From Saprospiraceae bacterium (GTDB lineage Bacteria > Bacteroidota > Bacteroidia > Chitinophagales > Saprospiraceae): a stretch of 32,891 nucleotides of DNA. The notes beneath the pieces were generated by a model that searched no databases, had not been told where the DNA came from, and saw only the letters and a program-made list of their open reading frames with translations. Shown piece after piece: positions 16,943-24,900 of this stretch (positions are counted from its first letter, which is position 1; each line of letters begins with the position of its first letter). The stretch covers positions 585,150 to 618,040 of the forward strand of contig JAKVCV010000001.1 of NCBI GenBank assembly GCA_022448945.1. Direction: 5' to 3'. The position numbers were made by a program, and so were the translations under genes.

Positions 16943-17605
16943 ATGGTAAATAAAATTAATTATTCTCAGATCGTCGATGAACTAAAGGTTTATAATGCTA
17001 ATTTAGTGGCTGTAACAAAGACTAAACCCGTTGAAGATATAATGACCTTATATAACCTTGGTCAACGTGTCTTTGGTGAAAATAGAGTCCAAGAACTTGT
17101 TGAAAAACAGGAATTATTACCTAATGATGTAGAATGGCATTTAATAGGGTCTCTTCAAAGAAATAAGGTTAAATACATTGCTGAATATGTATCGATGATT
17201 CATTCCGTTCATAGTTTGAAATTATTAATAGAAATAAACAAACAAGCAAAAAAATGTAATAGAATCATTAATTGTTTATTACAATTCCATATAGCAGATG
17301 AACAGACAAAATTTGGACTTAGTCTTGATGATGCATTTGATTTGTTAAATTCTGATATTTTTAAAGAAATGGCCAATATATCTATTTTAGGAGTAATGGG
17401 TATGGCAACTTTTTCCAATGACATGCATAAAGTACGGAATGAATTTAAACAGCTAAGGAGCTATTTTGAACAATTAAAAAATAGTTTTTTCGTGGATGAT
17501 ATTAATTTTAATGAAGTATCAATGGGGATGTCAGGAGATTATGAAATTGCTTTAGAAGAAGGCAGTACCCTGGTAAGGGTAGGTTCATTGTTATATAAAA
17601 ATTAA
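16943..17605 (+). CDS. YggS-family pyridoxal phosphate-binding protein
   Basis: The 220-residue protein is a single alanine-racemase-like TIM barrel of the YggS/PROSC (PLP homeostasis protein) family. Diagnostic segments are LVAVTKTKP with the PLP-binding Lys26, FGENRVQELVEK, WHLIGSLQRNKVKYI, IHSVHSLKL, and the C-terminal SMGMSGDYEIALEEGSTLVR phosphate-binding region. Family members buffer PLP and influence amino-acid and vitamin B6 metabolism without a known catalytic reaction. The gene stands alone, divergent from the two-component genes and convergent with fadD, with a bidirectional terminator in between. Confidence 0.94.
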   Translation: MVNKINYSQIVDELKVYNANLVAVTKTKPVEDIMTLYNLGQRVFGENRVQELVEKQELLPNDVEWHLIGSLQRNKVKYIAEYVSMIHSVHSLKLLIEINKQAKKCNRIINCLLQFHIADEQTKFGLSLDDAFDLLNSDIFKEMANISILGVMGMATFSNDMHKVRNEFKQLRSYFEQLKNSFFVDDINFNEVSMGMSGDYEIALEEGSTLVRVGSLLYKN

Positions 17606-17612
17606 TAATTTA

Positions 17613-17646
17613 AAAAGCAAACCCTTATATTGAAGCGTTTGCTTTT
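17613..17646. terminator. bidirectional intrinsic terminator between yggS-like gene and fadD
   Basis: A perfect 10-bp stem pairs 17613-17622 with 17637-17646; three more pairs can form inside the loop. A-rich sequence precedes it and T-rich sequence follows, so both convergent genes (stops at 17605 and 17657) can use it. Confidence 0.8.
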
Positions 17647-17656
17647 ATTATTCAGA

Positions 17657-19348
17657 CTACGTTTTTTGAGCTTCTTCGCGTAGTGCCCGGCGTAAAATTT
17701 TGCCAACATTAGTTTTGGGTAAATCTTCTCTAAATTCAATATGCTTTGGTTTTTTGTATCCAGTAAAGTTATCACTGCAGAATTTTCTAACTTCTTCTTC
17801 TGTCAATGATGCATCTTTTTTAACAATGAACACTTTAACGGCCTCAGTTGATTTTTCATCTGCAACACCTATTGCAGCAACTTCCATTACTTTTGGATGA
17901 GATGAAATTACTTCTTCAATTTCATTTGGATAAACATTAAACCCAGAAACAAGAATCATGTCTTTAATTCTGTCAACAATTTTCAAATATCCATCTTCAA
18001 GCATAATACCAACATCACCAGTTTTTAACCACCCATCGTCTGTGAAAACTTCTGCTGTTGCTTCAGGACGTTTGTAATAACCTTTCATTACCTGAGGGGC
18101 AGAAACCTGAATTTCTCCTCTTCCTTCACCAGGGCCTTGTATGATGCCATCCTCTCCCATAATACGAACATAAGTCGATGAAACAGGTAAACCAATTGTT
18201 CCTACTTTAACATTTCCAAGAGGGTTAGCACTAATAACAGGAGCAGTTTCAGTCATTCCATATCCTTCAATCAAATCATTTCCAGTTACTTCTTTCCAAC
18301 GTTTTGCTACAGGTCCCTGAATAGCCATAGCACCTCCAATAACAAATTTTAGATTTGAAAAATCAAGTGATAAGAATTCTTTATTGTTTAATAAAGCATT
18401 AAAAAGAGTGTTTACTCCACTCATTAGGCTTGGTTTTGTCATTGCAATAGTATTGGTTAGGTCTGGTATATCTCTGGGGTTAGGCACTAGAACACTTAAT
18501 GCACCAAAGTTTGCCATACATAAACAATTAACAGTAAAAGAGAAAATATGATACATTGGAAGGGGAGTAAGCATTACTTCCTCACCTTCCTTTAGTTCGG
18601 CATCGCCTAACCAAGCCCTCATTTGGACCATATTATATAATAAGTTTTTGTTTGTAAGTACTGCACCTTTGGCAACACCAGTAGTGCCTCCTGTATATTG
18701 AATACAAACCATATCGTCTTTTTCTGATGTATAGCGTTTTATTTTTTTGCCTCTTCCATTTTTTATAGCTTTGGAGAATTTTATAGCGCCTGGTAAATTA
18801 TACTTTTTAACCATTCCTTTGAATTTTAGAACAGTATCTATTAGCATACCTTTTAAGCCACCAAACATACCTCCAATTGAAGCTGTTATTACGTGTTGAA
18901 CATCAGTTTCTTTAATTACTTTTTCGAGTTCGTGAGCAAAATTTTCAGCAATTATTACTGCTTTTACTCCAGCATCATTGAATTGATGTTTTATTTCTCT
19001 TCCAGTATATAAAGGATTTGTGTTTACTGCAACATATCCACCACGCATAATACCAAATAAAGCTACAGGATATTGAACAATATTTGGGAGCATAATAGCA
19101 ACCCTGTCTCCTTTGTCCAATCCTAGATTTTGCAAGTATGCTGCTATGGCATTAGACATTGTATCTACTTCTCTGTATGACAATGTTTTTTGTTTTCCTT
19201 TAAGGACGCAAGTATATGCAGGTTTGTCTTTAAATTTTTTAAGGTTGTCGTCTATAAAGTTAATGAGTGAGCTATATTCATCAATATTTACATCATGAGG
19301 GACATTATTAGGATAACTTTTTAGCCAAACACGGTCAGTATTCGTCAT
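17657..19348 (-). CDS. fadD: long-chain fatty acid--CoA ligase
   Basis: The 563-residue adenylate-forming enzyme has the expected length and motifs of bacterial FadD: the P-loop-like IQYTGGTTGVAKGAVLTN, the GYGMTETAP motif, and WLKTGDVGIMLEDGYLKIVD with RIKDMILVSGFNVYPNEIEE (the fatty acyl-CoA synthetase signature). Near the end, LPKTNVGKILRR carries the catalytic Lys. It activates long-chain fatty acids to acyl-CoA with ATP, for beta-oxidation or lipid remodelling. It follows the TPR membrane-protein gene on the same strand after 135 nt and has its own candidate promoter at 19390. Confidence 0.93.
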   Translation of the reverse strand: MTNTDRVWLKSYPNNVPHDVNIDEYSSLINFIDDNLKKFKDKPAYTCVLKGKQKTLSYREVDTMSNAIAAYLQNLGLDKGDRVAIMLPNIVQYPVALFGIMRGGYVAVNTNPLYTGREIKHQFNDAGVKAVIIAENFAHELEKVIKETDVQHVITASIGGMFGGLKGMLIDTVLKFKGMVKKYNLPGAIKFSKAIKNGRGKKIKRYTSEKDDMVCIQYTGGTTGVAKGAVLTNKNLLYNMVQMRAWLGDAELKEGEEVMLTPLPMYHIFSFTVNCLCMANFGALSVLVPNPRDIPDLTNTIAMTKPSLMSGVNTLFNALLNNKEFLSLDFSNLKFVIGGAMAIQGPVAKRWKEVTGNDLIEGYGMTETAPVISANPLGNVKVGTIGLPVSSTYVRIMGEDGIIQGPGEGRGEIQVSAPQVMKGYYKRPEATAEVFTDDGWLKTGDVGIMLEDGYLKIVDRIKDMILVSGFNVYPNEIEEVISSHPKVMEVAAIGVADEKSTEAVKVFIVKKDASLTEEEVRKFCSDNFTGYKKPKHIEFREDLPKTNVGKILRRALREEAQKT

Positions 19349-19389
19349 ATTATTTAGAGTATTTTAGGATGAAAGAAATATGTATTATG

Positions 19390-19397
19390 CAAATTTA
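19390..19397 (-). promoter_or_regulatory. candidate -7 element of fadD promoter
   Basis: Read on the minus strand this is TAAATTTG, an exact match to the Bacteroidota -7 consensus TAnnTTTG, about 42 nt before the fadD start codon. A TTTAG-like sequence about 23 nt further upstream is only a poor -33 element. Such short motifs arise often by chance in AT-rich DNA. Confidence 0.35.
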
Positions 19398-19483
19398 TAT
19401 ATAAGAACTTATTTTATAAACTAAAAGAGAAATTTTTATTTTTCATAATACATTATAAATATGGTCATTTCAATTAAGAATGT

Positions 19484-21526
19484 TTAATTCCTGGTTAATT
19501 CAATTAAAAAGTCTCGTGCAAGTTTATGATCAGGATTATATTGCAATGCTTTTTGAAAGTCTGCAATAGCCTTGTTTTTTTGGCCAATTTGTTTATATGA
19601 AATGCCACGATTTACAAGAGCACTTGGCGATTGTTCTGGAGCATATTTCATAGCATTTGTGTAATCTTCTATAGCTTTAGTATGATTTCTTAGAATACTA
19701 TAAGTTACCGCTCTATTAAAGTATGCGCTTCCTTTTTGAGGGTTTAAAGTTAGCGCTTTATTATAGTTTTCGATCGCTTTTTGAAAAAAATCATATGCTT
19801 TCTCCTTTTGTCCTTGTGATTGGAAATTATGCCCTTTCATTCCATAGGTGTTTCCTATTCCTTCATAAACATCTGGACGTTTAGAACCTAATTGAGCTGC
19901 CATTGTAAAATCTTCAAAAGCCATATTGATATATTTAATTCTTTCTTCATTTGTTTTAGATTTTTCTGATTTTTTACCGTAATAATTTCCTCTGATACTA
20001 AGTGGTTGTTCCATATTTTGTTGAAGAAGATTTCCATTGACTTTGTGTAGATCTATAACGTTGGTCCACAATGTCTCACTATCCTGCCAGGTTTCAATTT
20101 GATCTATTGTTTTGGGGATTAATGTCAGACAGAGTGCTATCATACATAAATATGAAGGAACTTGAAGATTTTTTTTTATGAACTCTTGAACCAACATTAC
20201 AAAAATAAATGTAAATCCAATGTATGGTATATAGGTATATCTATCAGCCATCAATACAGCACCGACAGATATAAATTGTAAAACTAAAACTATTGTTACC
20301 ATATAAAAACCAATACCCACAGCAATAGACTTAGTATATTTTATACTTGCGATTGTTAAGCCCAATATTGTCAAAACAATAAATGGAGCAAGTTTAAAAT
20401 ACATACTATTATCATATGTAGGTTGGTCAGGATAAGGATAAAAAGTACAAAGTTCTGTAGGTAAAAAGAATCGTATTAAGTATTCAATAAAGCCATAACA
20501 GGCAAATTGAAAGCGTTGTATTATAGAAAAAGTATCAAAAGAATTAATAGCAACTGAGCTGGAACTTTTTACTAACATTCCTCCAAAATCTCCACCACTT
20601 TGTACATTTACAGCTATAAGCCCAAAAAAGAGCGCTACTCCAAAAAAAGGAATTGTATGAACAAGCGAAGAAATTTTTACAGTGTTTTTAAGAGCAGAAA
20701 AATTATTTTTGGATTGTTCATTCCAAAAATAAATTAATATCATAACTACTGGGAAAACCACAGCCATGGCTTTTGATAGACACGAGAGTGCCATTAGTAT
20801 AAATGTCATCAAAAGCCATTTTTTGTGAGATGTAGACAGATATTTACAATAAGTAAGAAGGCCTCCTAAAAAGAAAAAAGTATATAGTACATCCTTCCGT
20901 TCAGAAACCCATGCTACTGATTCTACGTGCATCGGATGAAGGGCAAAAACAGAAGCAACAACTATAGCGCTCAATATGTTTCTTTTTGTCATCCAAAATA
21001 TAAGTAGTAGTACCAGAATACTATTTAATATATGTAAAATGATATTCCAAAATATGAATGGATGTGCTGAAATTCCATTTGAACATTCTAAGCATACGTT
21101 ATTATTCCAACGCATAGTTAGAACTGTTAGTGGATGATAGTTAAGGGAAACTATTCTTTGGAAAACGTCACCAATTGTTGTATTATAATTCCCAGTAGTA
21201 GCATTAATAGGATTTATATTATTGTTTTTAATTGAAGTAATTGTTTTGATATCGCTATCTGCACGTACAAGGTTATTATCTATAACATAAGCATAATCAT
21301 CCCAATCAACAAAATCATTGTCAAGTGCTCCTTGATAAACATAGAAAGTAATTGCAGCCAAAATAAAACAACTAATAGCAAGGAAAATCAGATTGTTTTT
21401 TTTACCAGATTTATTGACCGGTTTATTTATACTATTACTTTTATTTTTTTTTGGAGTTGTAGTAGGTTGCTTATTTTGTCTAGCCGATTTTTTTTTATTT
21501 TTTTTATTTTTTTTTGGTGAAGCCAT
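19484..21526 (-). CDS. GT-C-like multi-span membrane protein with C-terminal TPR repeats
   Basis: The 680-residue protein starts with ~45 Lys/Asn/Ser-rich residues, then about eleven membrane segments (~46-480) and a soluble TPR tail (~540-680; e.g. ALTLNPQKGSAYFNRAVTYS, AMKYAPEQSPSALVNRGISY, ALQYNPDHKLARDF). After the first helix comes an acidic loop FVDWDDYAYV, which matches the position of the acidic metal/catalytic motif of GT-C (PMT/GT39-like) glycosyltransferases. Further on is HPMHVESVAWVSERKDVLY, typical of bacterial TMTC-like TPR membrane proteins. A plausible role is lipid-linked sugar transfer to an extracytoplasmic acceptor; this is inference, as no activity can be read from sequence. 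Three A runs of 9, 8 and 9 nt lie in the first codons. It is divergent from tsaC. Confidence 0.78.
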   Translation of the reverse strand: MASPKKNKKNKKKSARQNKQPTTTPKKNKSNSINKPVNKSGKKNNLIFLAISCFILAAITFYVYQGALDNDFVDWDDYAYVIDNNLVRADSDIKTITSIKNNNINPINATTGNYNTTIGDVFQRIVSLNYHPLTVLTMRWNNNVCLECSNGISAHPFIFWNIILHILNSILVLLLIFWMTKRNILSAIVVASVFALHPMHVESVAWVSERKDVLYTFFFLGGLLTYCKYLSTSHKKWLLMTFILMALSCLSKAMAVVFPVVMILIYFWNEQSKNNFSALKNTVKISSLVHTIPFFGVALFFGLIAVNVQSGGDFGGMLVKSSSSVAINSFDTFSIIQRFQFACYGFIEYLIRFFLPTELCTFYPYPDQPTYDNSMYFKLAPFIVLTILGLTIASIKYTKSIAVGIGFYMVTIVLVLQFISVGAVLMADRYTYIPYIGFTFIFVMLVQEFIKKNLQVPSYLCMIALCLTLIPKTIDQIETWQDSETLWTNVIDLHKVNGNLLQQNMEQPLSIRGNYYGKKSEKSKTNEERIKYINMAFEDFTMAAQLGSKRPDVYEGIGNTYGMKGHNFQSQGQKEKAYDFFQKAIENYNKALTLNPQKGSAYFNRAVTYSILRNHTKAIEDYTNAMKYAPEQSPSALVNRGISYKQIGQKNKAIADFQKALQYNPDHKLARDFLIELTRN

Positions 21527-21736
21527 TGTTATATGTTCGCTATTTGTATATTTTTTATTTAAACAGTGAAATTTGTATAAAAAATATTATAATTGTCTTT
21601 ATAATTCATTGATATAATTAGTTGTGTTCAACAAAATACATCTTTATATCTTACAATCACAAATTTAAATGAATTGTAATAAATTCACTTATTGAAGTCC
21701 TATAAATCTTAGGTAAATCATTTTCTTTTTTTATAT

Positions 21737-22309
21737 ATGGATTATTTGTATCAAATACCTGAATTAATCAGTACAATTGAGAAAGGAGGACTTATCCTAT
21801 ATCCAACAGAAACGATTTGGGGGATTGGTTGTGATGCTACAAACGAAAAAGCAATTAGTAAATTGAATAAACTTAAAAAAAGATCTGCTGATAAAAACTA
21901 TATTCTTCTAGTGGATAATATTGATTTGTTATCACAATACATTAGTTACATTCCACCAAAAGCAAGAAATCTTATCGAATATTTTAGTAAACCACTGACA
22001 ATAGTTTATGATCAACCTAAGAATATACCAGATTCTTTACTTGCAGATGATGGTAGTATTGCTATACGTGTTACATCAGATCCTTTTTGTAAAACTTTAG
22101 TGAATCGCTTAGCAAAACCAATTGTTTCTACTTCTGCTAATATAAGTGGAAGTCCTTTTCCAACTTCATTTGATGACATAGAACCATTAATTAAGGAAGG
22201 AGTTGATGTAATTGCTGAGTATAGACAAAACGAGATTAATAAAGACATAACGCCTTCAACTATAGTTAAAGTAGTAGATGGAATGGACTTAATTTTTATA
22301 CGAAAATAG
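21737..22309 (+). CDS. tsaC: L-threonylcarbamoyladenylate synthase (TsaC/YrdC family)
   Basis: The 190-residue protein is a single YrdC domain with YPTETIWGIGCDA near the N-terminus, LKKRSADKNYILLVDN (the KRxxDK-type ATP/substrate motif), KPLTIVYDQP and STSANISGSP. It makes threonylcarbamoyl-AMP from threonine, bicarbonate and ATP, the first step of t6A37 modification of ANN-decoding tRNAs. It lacks the extra C-terminal Sua5 domain, so it is TsaC-like. It lies 22 nt before a CCA-adding-type nucleotidyltransferase gene, giving a small tRNA-maturation operon. Confidence 0.93.
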   Translation: MDYLYQIPELISTIEKGGLILYPTETIWGIGCDATNEKAISKLNKLKKRSADKNYILLVDNIDLLSQYISYIPPKARNLIEYFSKPLTIVYDQPKNIPDSLLADDGSIAIRVTSDPFCKTLVNRLAKPIVSTSANISGSPFPTSFDDIEPLIKEGVDVIAEYRQNEINKDITPSTIVKVVDGMDLIFIRK

Positions 22310-22331
22310 AAATTATTTTTTCGCAGGCAAT

Positions 22332-23747
22332 ATGAAATTTGAAATACAAGCAAACGAGAAAGCACTTTTTGAAAAATTGTGTGAAACTGCAGAAGACTTG
22401 GGATATCCTTCCTATGTTATTGGAGGGTATGTTCGGGATCGTTTACTAAAACGTTCTTCGAAGGATGTTGATATTGTGTGTGTAGGGAACGGTATAACAT
22501 TAGCCAAACATTTTGCATCAAAGCTTTCACCTAAACCGAAAGTAATAATTTATAAACGATTTGGTACTGCAATGCTTAATTATGAGGGTCTTGAAGTAGA
22601 ATTTGTAGGTGCACGCAAAGAGTCATATCGAAAGGATTCAAGGAAACCTATAGTGGAGAATGGTACATTGGAAGATGATCAGAATAGAAGAGATTTTACA
22701 ATTAATGCTCTAGCTGTAAGTTTGAATGTAAAGAATTTTGGAACCTTAATTGATCCTTTTGAAGGATTATTACATTTGGATGAAAAATTAATTAAAACGC
22801 CTTTAGATCCTGATATTACTTTTTCTGATGATCCTTTAAGAATGATGCGAGCAATTCGTTTTGCAACACAATTAAATTTCACCATACATCCACAAACATT
22901 GGCATCGATTTCTGCTCAAAAAGAACGTATAAAGATTATTTCTCAGGAAAGAATAACTTTAGAATTGCAAAAGATCATGGCCGCAGAAAAACCATCAATT
23001 GGTTATCAATTGTTATTTGATACAGGTTTGCTAGAGATAATTTTTCCGGCTCTTTATAAAATGCATGGCGTTGAATATATTAACGGACAAGGTCATAAAG
23101 ATAATTTTTTGCATACCATTCAAGTTCTTGATAACATAGCTAAATTGACAGATAATATTTGGCTTCGTTGGGTTGCTGTATTACATGATATTGCAAAACC
23201 ATTAACAAAGCGTTATGTTGAAGGCCAGGGTTGGACATTTCATGGGCATGAAGCATTAGGAGCTAAATTTGTTCCAAAATTTTTCAGAAGAATGAAATTG
23301 CCTATGAATGTAGAAATGAAATACGTTCAAAAACTTGTTGCTTTGCACCAAAGACCTGTTTCATTAACAACTGAAAAAATTACTGATTCTGCACTTAGGC
23401 GTTTGATGTTTGAAGCTGGAGATGATATTGATGATTTATTACTTTTCTGTAGTGCGGATTCTACTTCAAAATTTAAGTGGAAATTAGATAAATATGCAAA
23501 GAATCTTCAACTTTTAACTAAACAGATTTCAATACTTGAAGAAAAGGATAGATTGCGAAACTGGCAACCTCCTATTTCTGGAGATTTAATAATGAAAACT
23601 TTTGGATTGTCACCTTGTAAAGAAGTTGGTGTTATTAAAACAAGCATACGTGAGGCCATTCTTGATGGCGAAATTCAAAATGACTTTGATCAAGCTTTTG
23701 AGTTTATGCTCAGAATAGCAAAAAAAATTGGAATAAAACCTCTATAA
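22332..23747 (+). CDS. cca: CCA tRNA nucleotidyltransferase/poly(A) polymerase family protein with HD domain
   Basis: The 471-residue class II nucleotidyltransferase has the head-domain motif VIGGYVRDRLL (Gly31-Gly32, Arg35-Asp36) and catalytic DVDIV (Asp45, Asp47). It also has RRDFTINALA near residue 120, the SDDPLRMMRAIRFATQL neck region and an HD domain (VLHDIAKP near residue 285, with HGHEALGAKF). It most likely adds or repairs the 3' CCA end of tRNAs; in some bacteria close relatives act as poly(A) polymerases or split the A- and CC-adding activities, which cannot be excluded. Its start follows the tsaC stop by 22 nt. An intrinsic terminator appears at 23876. Confidence 0.9.
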   Translation: MKFEIQANEKALFEKLCETAEDLGYPSYVIGGYVRDRLLKRSSKDVDIVCVGNGITLAKHFASKLSPKPKVIIYKRFGTAMLNYEGLEVEFVGARKESYRKDSRKPIVENGTLEDDQNRRDFTINALAVSLNVKNFGTLIDPFEGLLHLDEKLIKTPLDPDITFSDDPLRMMRAIRFATQLNFTIHPQTLASISAQKERIKIISQERITLELQKIMAAEKPSIGYQLLFDTGLLEIIFPALYKMHGVEYINGQGHKDNFLHTIQVLDNIAKLTDNIWLRWVAVLHDIAKPLTKRYVEGQGWTFHGHEALGAKFVPKFFRRMKLPMNVEMKYVQKLVALHQRPVSLTTEKITDSALRRLMFEAGDDIDDLLLFCSADSTSKFKWKLDKYAKNLQLLTKQISILEEKDRLRNWQPPISGDLIMKTFGLSPCKEVGVIKTSIREAILDGEIQNDFDQAFEFMLRIAKKIGIKPL

Positions 23748-23875
23748 ATAGAACAAAATTCTTTAAATTCAGTATATAACTATAACAAGAGGTACTATTA
23801 AATCGGCATATATTTTCCATATTAGAGAATTGCGTCCATTTTATAGACTGGCAAAAGTCCATAAAGTATTGATAT

Positions 23876-23904
23876 AGAGCCTTTTAAAATTTGGCCTCTT
23901 TTTT
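23876..23904 (+). terminator. intrinsic terminator downstream of cca
   Basis: A 6-bp stem with one bulged C pairs AGAGCC (23876-23881) with GGCCTCT (23893-23899), with an AT-only loop and a following T tract. It is 129 nt after the cca stop, so either the mRNA has a long 3' end or a small RNA is made between. No ORF is visible in that stretch. Confidence 0.6.
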
Positions 23905-23937
23905 GTACTTATAAAAGCAGGCAATAAAACTAAAAAA

Positions 23938-23970
23938 CCCTTTTTTATAAAACACCCTTTTTTTATAAAA
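23938..23970. repeat. imperfect 17-bp tandem duplication upstream of the FISUMP gene
   Basis: The sequence CCCTTTTTTATAAAACA at 23938-23954 is followed directly by CCCTTTTTTTATAAAA at 23955-23970, which differs by one extra T. The duplication lies 27 nt before the start codon at 23997, within the probable promoter/leader. Confidence 0.8.
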
Positions 23971-23996
23971 AAAACCTAAAAGTAGAAACTTAAATC

Positions 23997-24884
23997 ATGA
24001 AACAATATTATATCATAACGTTAATGTTATGTGTTATGGTTGCGTCTGCGACTGCACAAAACCCTGTAGGTGTAGCAATAAATCAGGATGGTAGTTTACC
24101 TGATCCTGCGGCTATTCTACATCTTAAATCCACCACACAGGGTTTCATGTTACCAACTATGACTCAAGCTCAAAGAGATTCAATCGTCAAACCGCCTTTG
24201 GGGCTTCTTGTTTTTCAGACAGATGGAAATTCTGGCATACATTATTATAATGGCTCTAATTGGCAGTCTGTAAATTTACCAGTTGAAAATATTTCTAACT
24301 GCCCAGAAACATATAAAGACCCACGGGATGGAGAAATTTATCAAGTAGTTTCTATTGGAAATCAATGTTGGATGGCTGAAAATTTAAGATATAATGCATC
24401 TGGTTCCTTTATCAATCCTAAGAATCCTAATCCTAAATATGGTCGCCTTTATAATTGGTCAACTGCTATGGCAAGCTCAAAATCAAGTTCGACCACTCCC
24501 AGTGGAGTACAAGGAGTATGTCCATGTGGATGGCATTTGCCTTCAGATGATGAATGGAATAAAATGGAATTAGCCCTAGGAATGCAGCAAGCTGACACAT
24601 CAGTAACTGGATATAGAGGAACTCATAGTGTAAATATGAAATCTGCCACCAGTTGGAAAACAACTATTAAAGAACCTAATAGCTCAGGGTTTAATGCTTT
24701 TCCTACTGGGTTCATTTATTCTGGTAAATTTAGCACTTTGGGATTAAGTGCAAGATTTTGGACCTCAACAGAATTTTCTATAGGGCATGCTTGGTATCGT
24801 AATTTAAGTTATATTAATGAGGGAGTATACCGCTATTGTAACGAAAAAGCATTTGGTTTTTCAATACGTTGTGTAAAAGATTAA
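23997..24884 (+). CDS. exported FISUMP-domain protein
   Basis: The 295-residue protein has a signal peptide (MKQYYIITLMLCVMVASATAQ). A short N-terminal region follows of the type VGVAINQDG...DPAAILHLKST...GLLVFQTDGNSGIHYYNGSNW, as found in many Bacteroidota surface proteins. Residues ~103-295 fit the FISUMP (Fibrobacter succinogenes major paralogous) domain: DPRDGEIYQVVSIGNQCWMA, ENLRYN, KYGRLYNWSTAM, CPCGWHLPSDDEWNKM, GFNAFPTGFI, ARFWTSTEFS, and the final FGFSIRCVKD. The domain's function is unknown. There is no T9SS sorting domain, so the secretion route beyond Sec is unclear. It is convergent with the large repeat-protein gene, with only 16 nt between stop codons. Confidence 0.85.
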   Translation: MKQYYIITLMLCVMVASATAQNPVGVAINQDGSLPDPAAILHLKSTTQGFMLPTMTQAQRDSIVKPPLGLLVFQTDGNSGIHYYNGSNWQSVNLPVENISNCPETYKDPRDGEIYQVVSIGNQCWMAENLRYNASGSFINPKNPNPKYGRLYNWSTAMASSKSSSTTPSGVQGVCPCGWHLPSDDEWNKMELALGMQQADTSVTGYRGTHSVNMKSATSWKTTIKEPNSSGFNAFPTGFIYSGKFSTLGLSARFWTSTEFSIGHAWYRNLSYINEGVYRYCNEKAFGFSIRCVKD

Positions 24885-24900
24885 AAATGTAATTTATATT

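Noticed and set aside
21660-21667. CAAATTTA on the plus strand as a -7 element for the TPR membrane-protein gene
   Set aside because: It matches TAnnTTTG on the minus strand but is about 134 nt from the start codon and has no -33 element at suitable spacing; chance matches are expected in AT-rich DNA.
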